Made by a program: the position numbers and the translations under genes | Notes under the pieces: generated by a model | What the model was told of the DNA's origin: nothing | Database searches by the model: none | The model's input: the letters and a program-made list of their open reading frames with translations, nothing else | Shown: positions 4,994-5,379 of the stretch, one piece after another | Position numbering within the stretch: position 1 is the stretch's first letter | Layout: each line of letters opens with the position of its first letter | Origin: Filomicrobium sp. | GTDB lineage: Bacteria; Pseudomonadota; Alphaproteobacteria; Rhizobiales; Hyphomicrobiaceae | NCBI GenBank assembly: GCA_021775655.1 | Contig: JAJFHK010000462.1 | Location: 1-5,379 of the forward strand | DNA length: 5,379 bases | Direction of reading: 5' to 3'

Positions 4994-5379
4994 TTAAGCA
5001 CCTTGATCCGCGGGCTTGTGGCGTTCCTCGATCAACTGTCGAAGCGCAACCTTCAGCCCTTCGGTGTCGCGCAAATTGAGATCCTGTTGGGGGAACGGAA
5101 TCTCGATGCCGGCTTCGCGGAACTTGGCAAAGATAGCTTTACGCACCTGGGTCTGCGCAGATAGCGAGGTGGAGACGTCTGAAACGAAAATTCGTACTGA
5201 GAAATCCAGCGAACTGTTGCCAAAGTTCTCGAATACGACAAATGGAGCCGGATAGCGGGCGACGAGATCGCTTTCTTCAGCGCACTCAAGCAGCAGTTTA
5301 TGAACGACCTCGGGATCGCTGTCGTAGCTGACACCAATAGGAATCGAAATGCGCCCCAACGCGTTGCGCAGAGTCATGT
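4994..5379 (-). CDS. MscS-family mechanosensitive ion channel, C-terminal part (5' end beyond right edge)
   Basis: This is the cytoplasmic C-terminal region of an MscS-type channel, which opens under membrane tension to release solutes on hypo-osmotic shock. Seen: TLRNALGRISIPIGVSYDSD (beta-domain after the pore), then SLDFSVRIFVSD, and the family-typical end FREAGIEIPFPQQDLNLRD, followed by a charged tail ending at TAA (4994-4996). The last 127 residues plus a partial codon are present. The ATG at 5377 is probably internal, standing where relatives have the Trp of NWTLRN, so the frame should continue outside the window with the pore helix and other membrane segments. The sequence resembles the larger MscK/MscM-like members at least as well as small MscS, but the size cannot be judged. 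It lies upstream of the ligand-gated channel gene on the same strand, with 285 bases between them. Confidence 0.88.
   Translation of the reverse strand, partial: MTLRNALGRISIPIGVSYDSDPEVVHKLLLECAEESDLVARYPAPFVVFENFGNSSLDFSVRIFVSDVSTSLSAQTQVRKAIFAKFREAGIEIPFPQQDLNLRDTEGLKVALRQLIEERHKPADQGA

Noticed and set aside
4631..5164. 177-codon plus-strand open frame across the channel-MscS gap
   Set aside because: It runs opposite both minus-strand genes, and its product is not recognisable; the overlap with the conserved MscS C-terminus on the other strand makes it a shadow.

Overview
The window looks like chromosomal DNA of an alphaproteobacterium, most likely Hyphomicrobiales (a Bradyrhizobium/Rhodopseudomonas-type organism). 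The basis is moderate-to-high GC (three 60-base lines I counted gave 57-63 %), a DksA of the alphaproteobacterial type that keeps only one of the four zinc cysteines, and the kind of MoxR ATPase common in that group. The genus is inference.

Layout, left to right. (1) The left edge holds the N-terminal 214 residues of a MoxR-type AAA+ ATPase on the minus strand, running off the window. (2) A 700-base gap (644-1343) has no convincing gene. It holds a strong intrinsic terminator reading on the minus strand just ahead of moxR, a single half-site matching the CIRCE heat-shock operator, three short perfect dyads and a weak plus-strand promoter candidate. (3) A dksA-family gene follows on the plus strand (1344-1826) with a good Shine-Dalgarno. 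(4) A small unrecognised gene for a single-span membrane or exported protein comes next (1981-2316, plus). Its ribosome site lies inside a short hairpin, and a near-match to a CtrA box lies about 70 bases upstream. (5) Convergent with it is a large minus-strand gene (2348-4708). (6) The right edge holds the C-terminal end of an MscS-family mechanosensitive channel, also on the minus strand.

The large gene is the main find. It encodes a 786-residue protein with a signal peptide, a LivJ-like type-I periplasmic binding domain, then a complete pentameric ligand-gated ion channel (Cys-loop/Pro-loop receptor homologue) with four membrane segments. It is a Cys-loop-type channel carrying an amino-terminal domain of the fold used by ionotropic glutamate receptors and class C GPCRs. 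Such a protein would sit in the inner membrane and could open a pore when a small periplasmic solute binds. The TM2 sequence suggests a cation pore with an unusual alanine at the usual hydrophobic-gate position.

The genes do not form one operon. The two channel genes (MscS-like, then PBP-pLGIC) share a strand and could be linked in stress or osmotic sensing, but 285 bases separate them. dksA and the small membrane-protein gene share a strand with a 154-base gap. MoxR is transcribed divergently from dksA.
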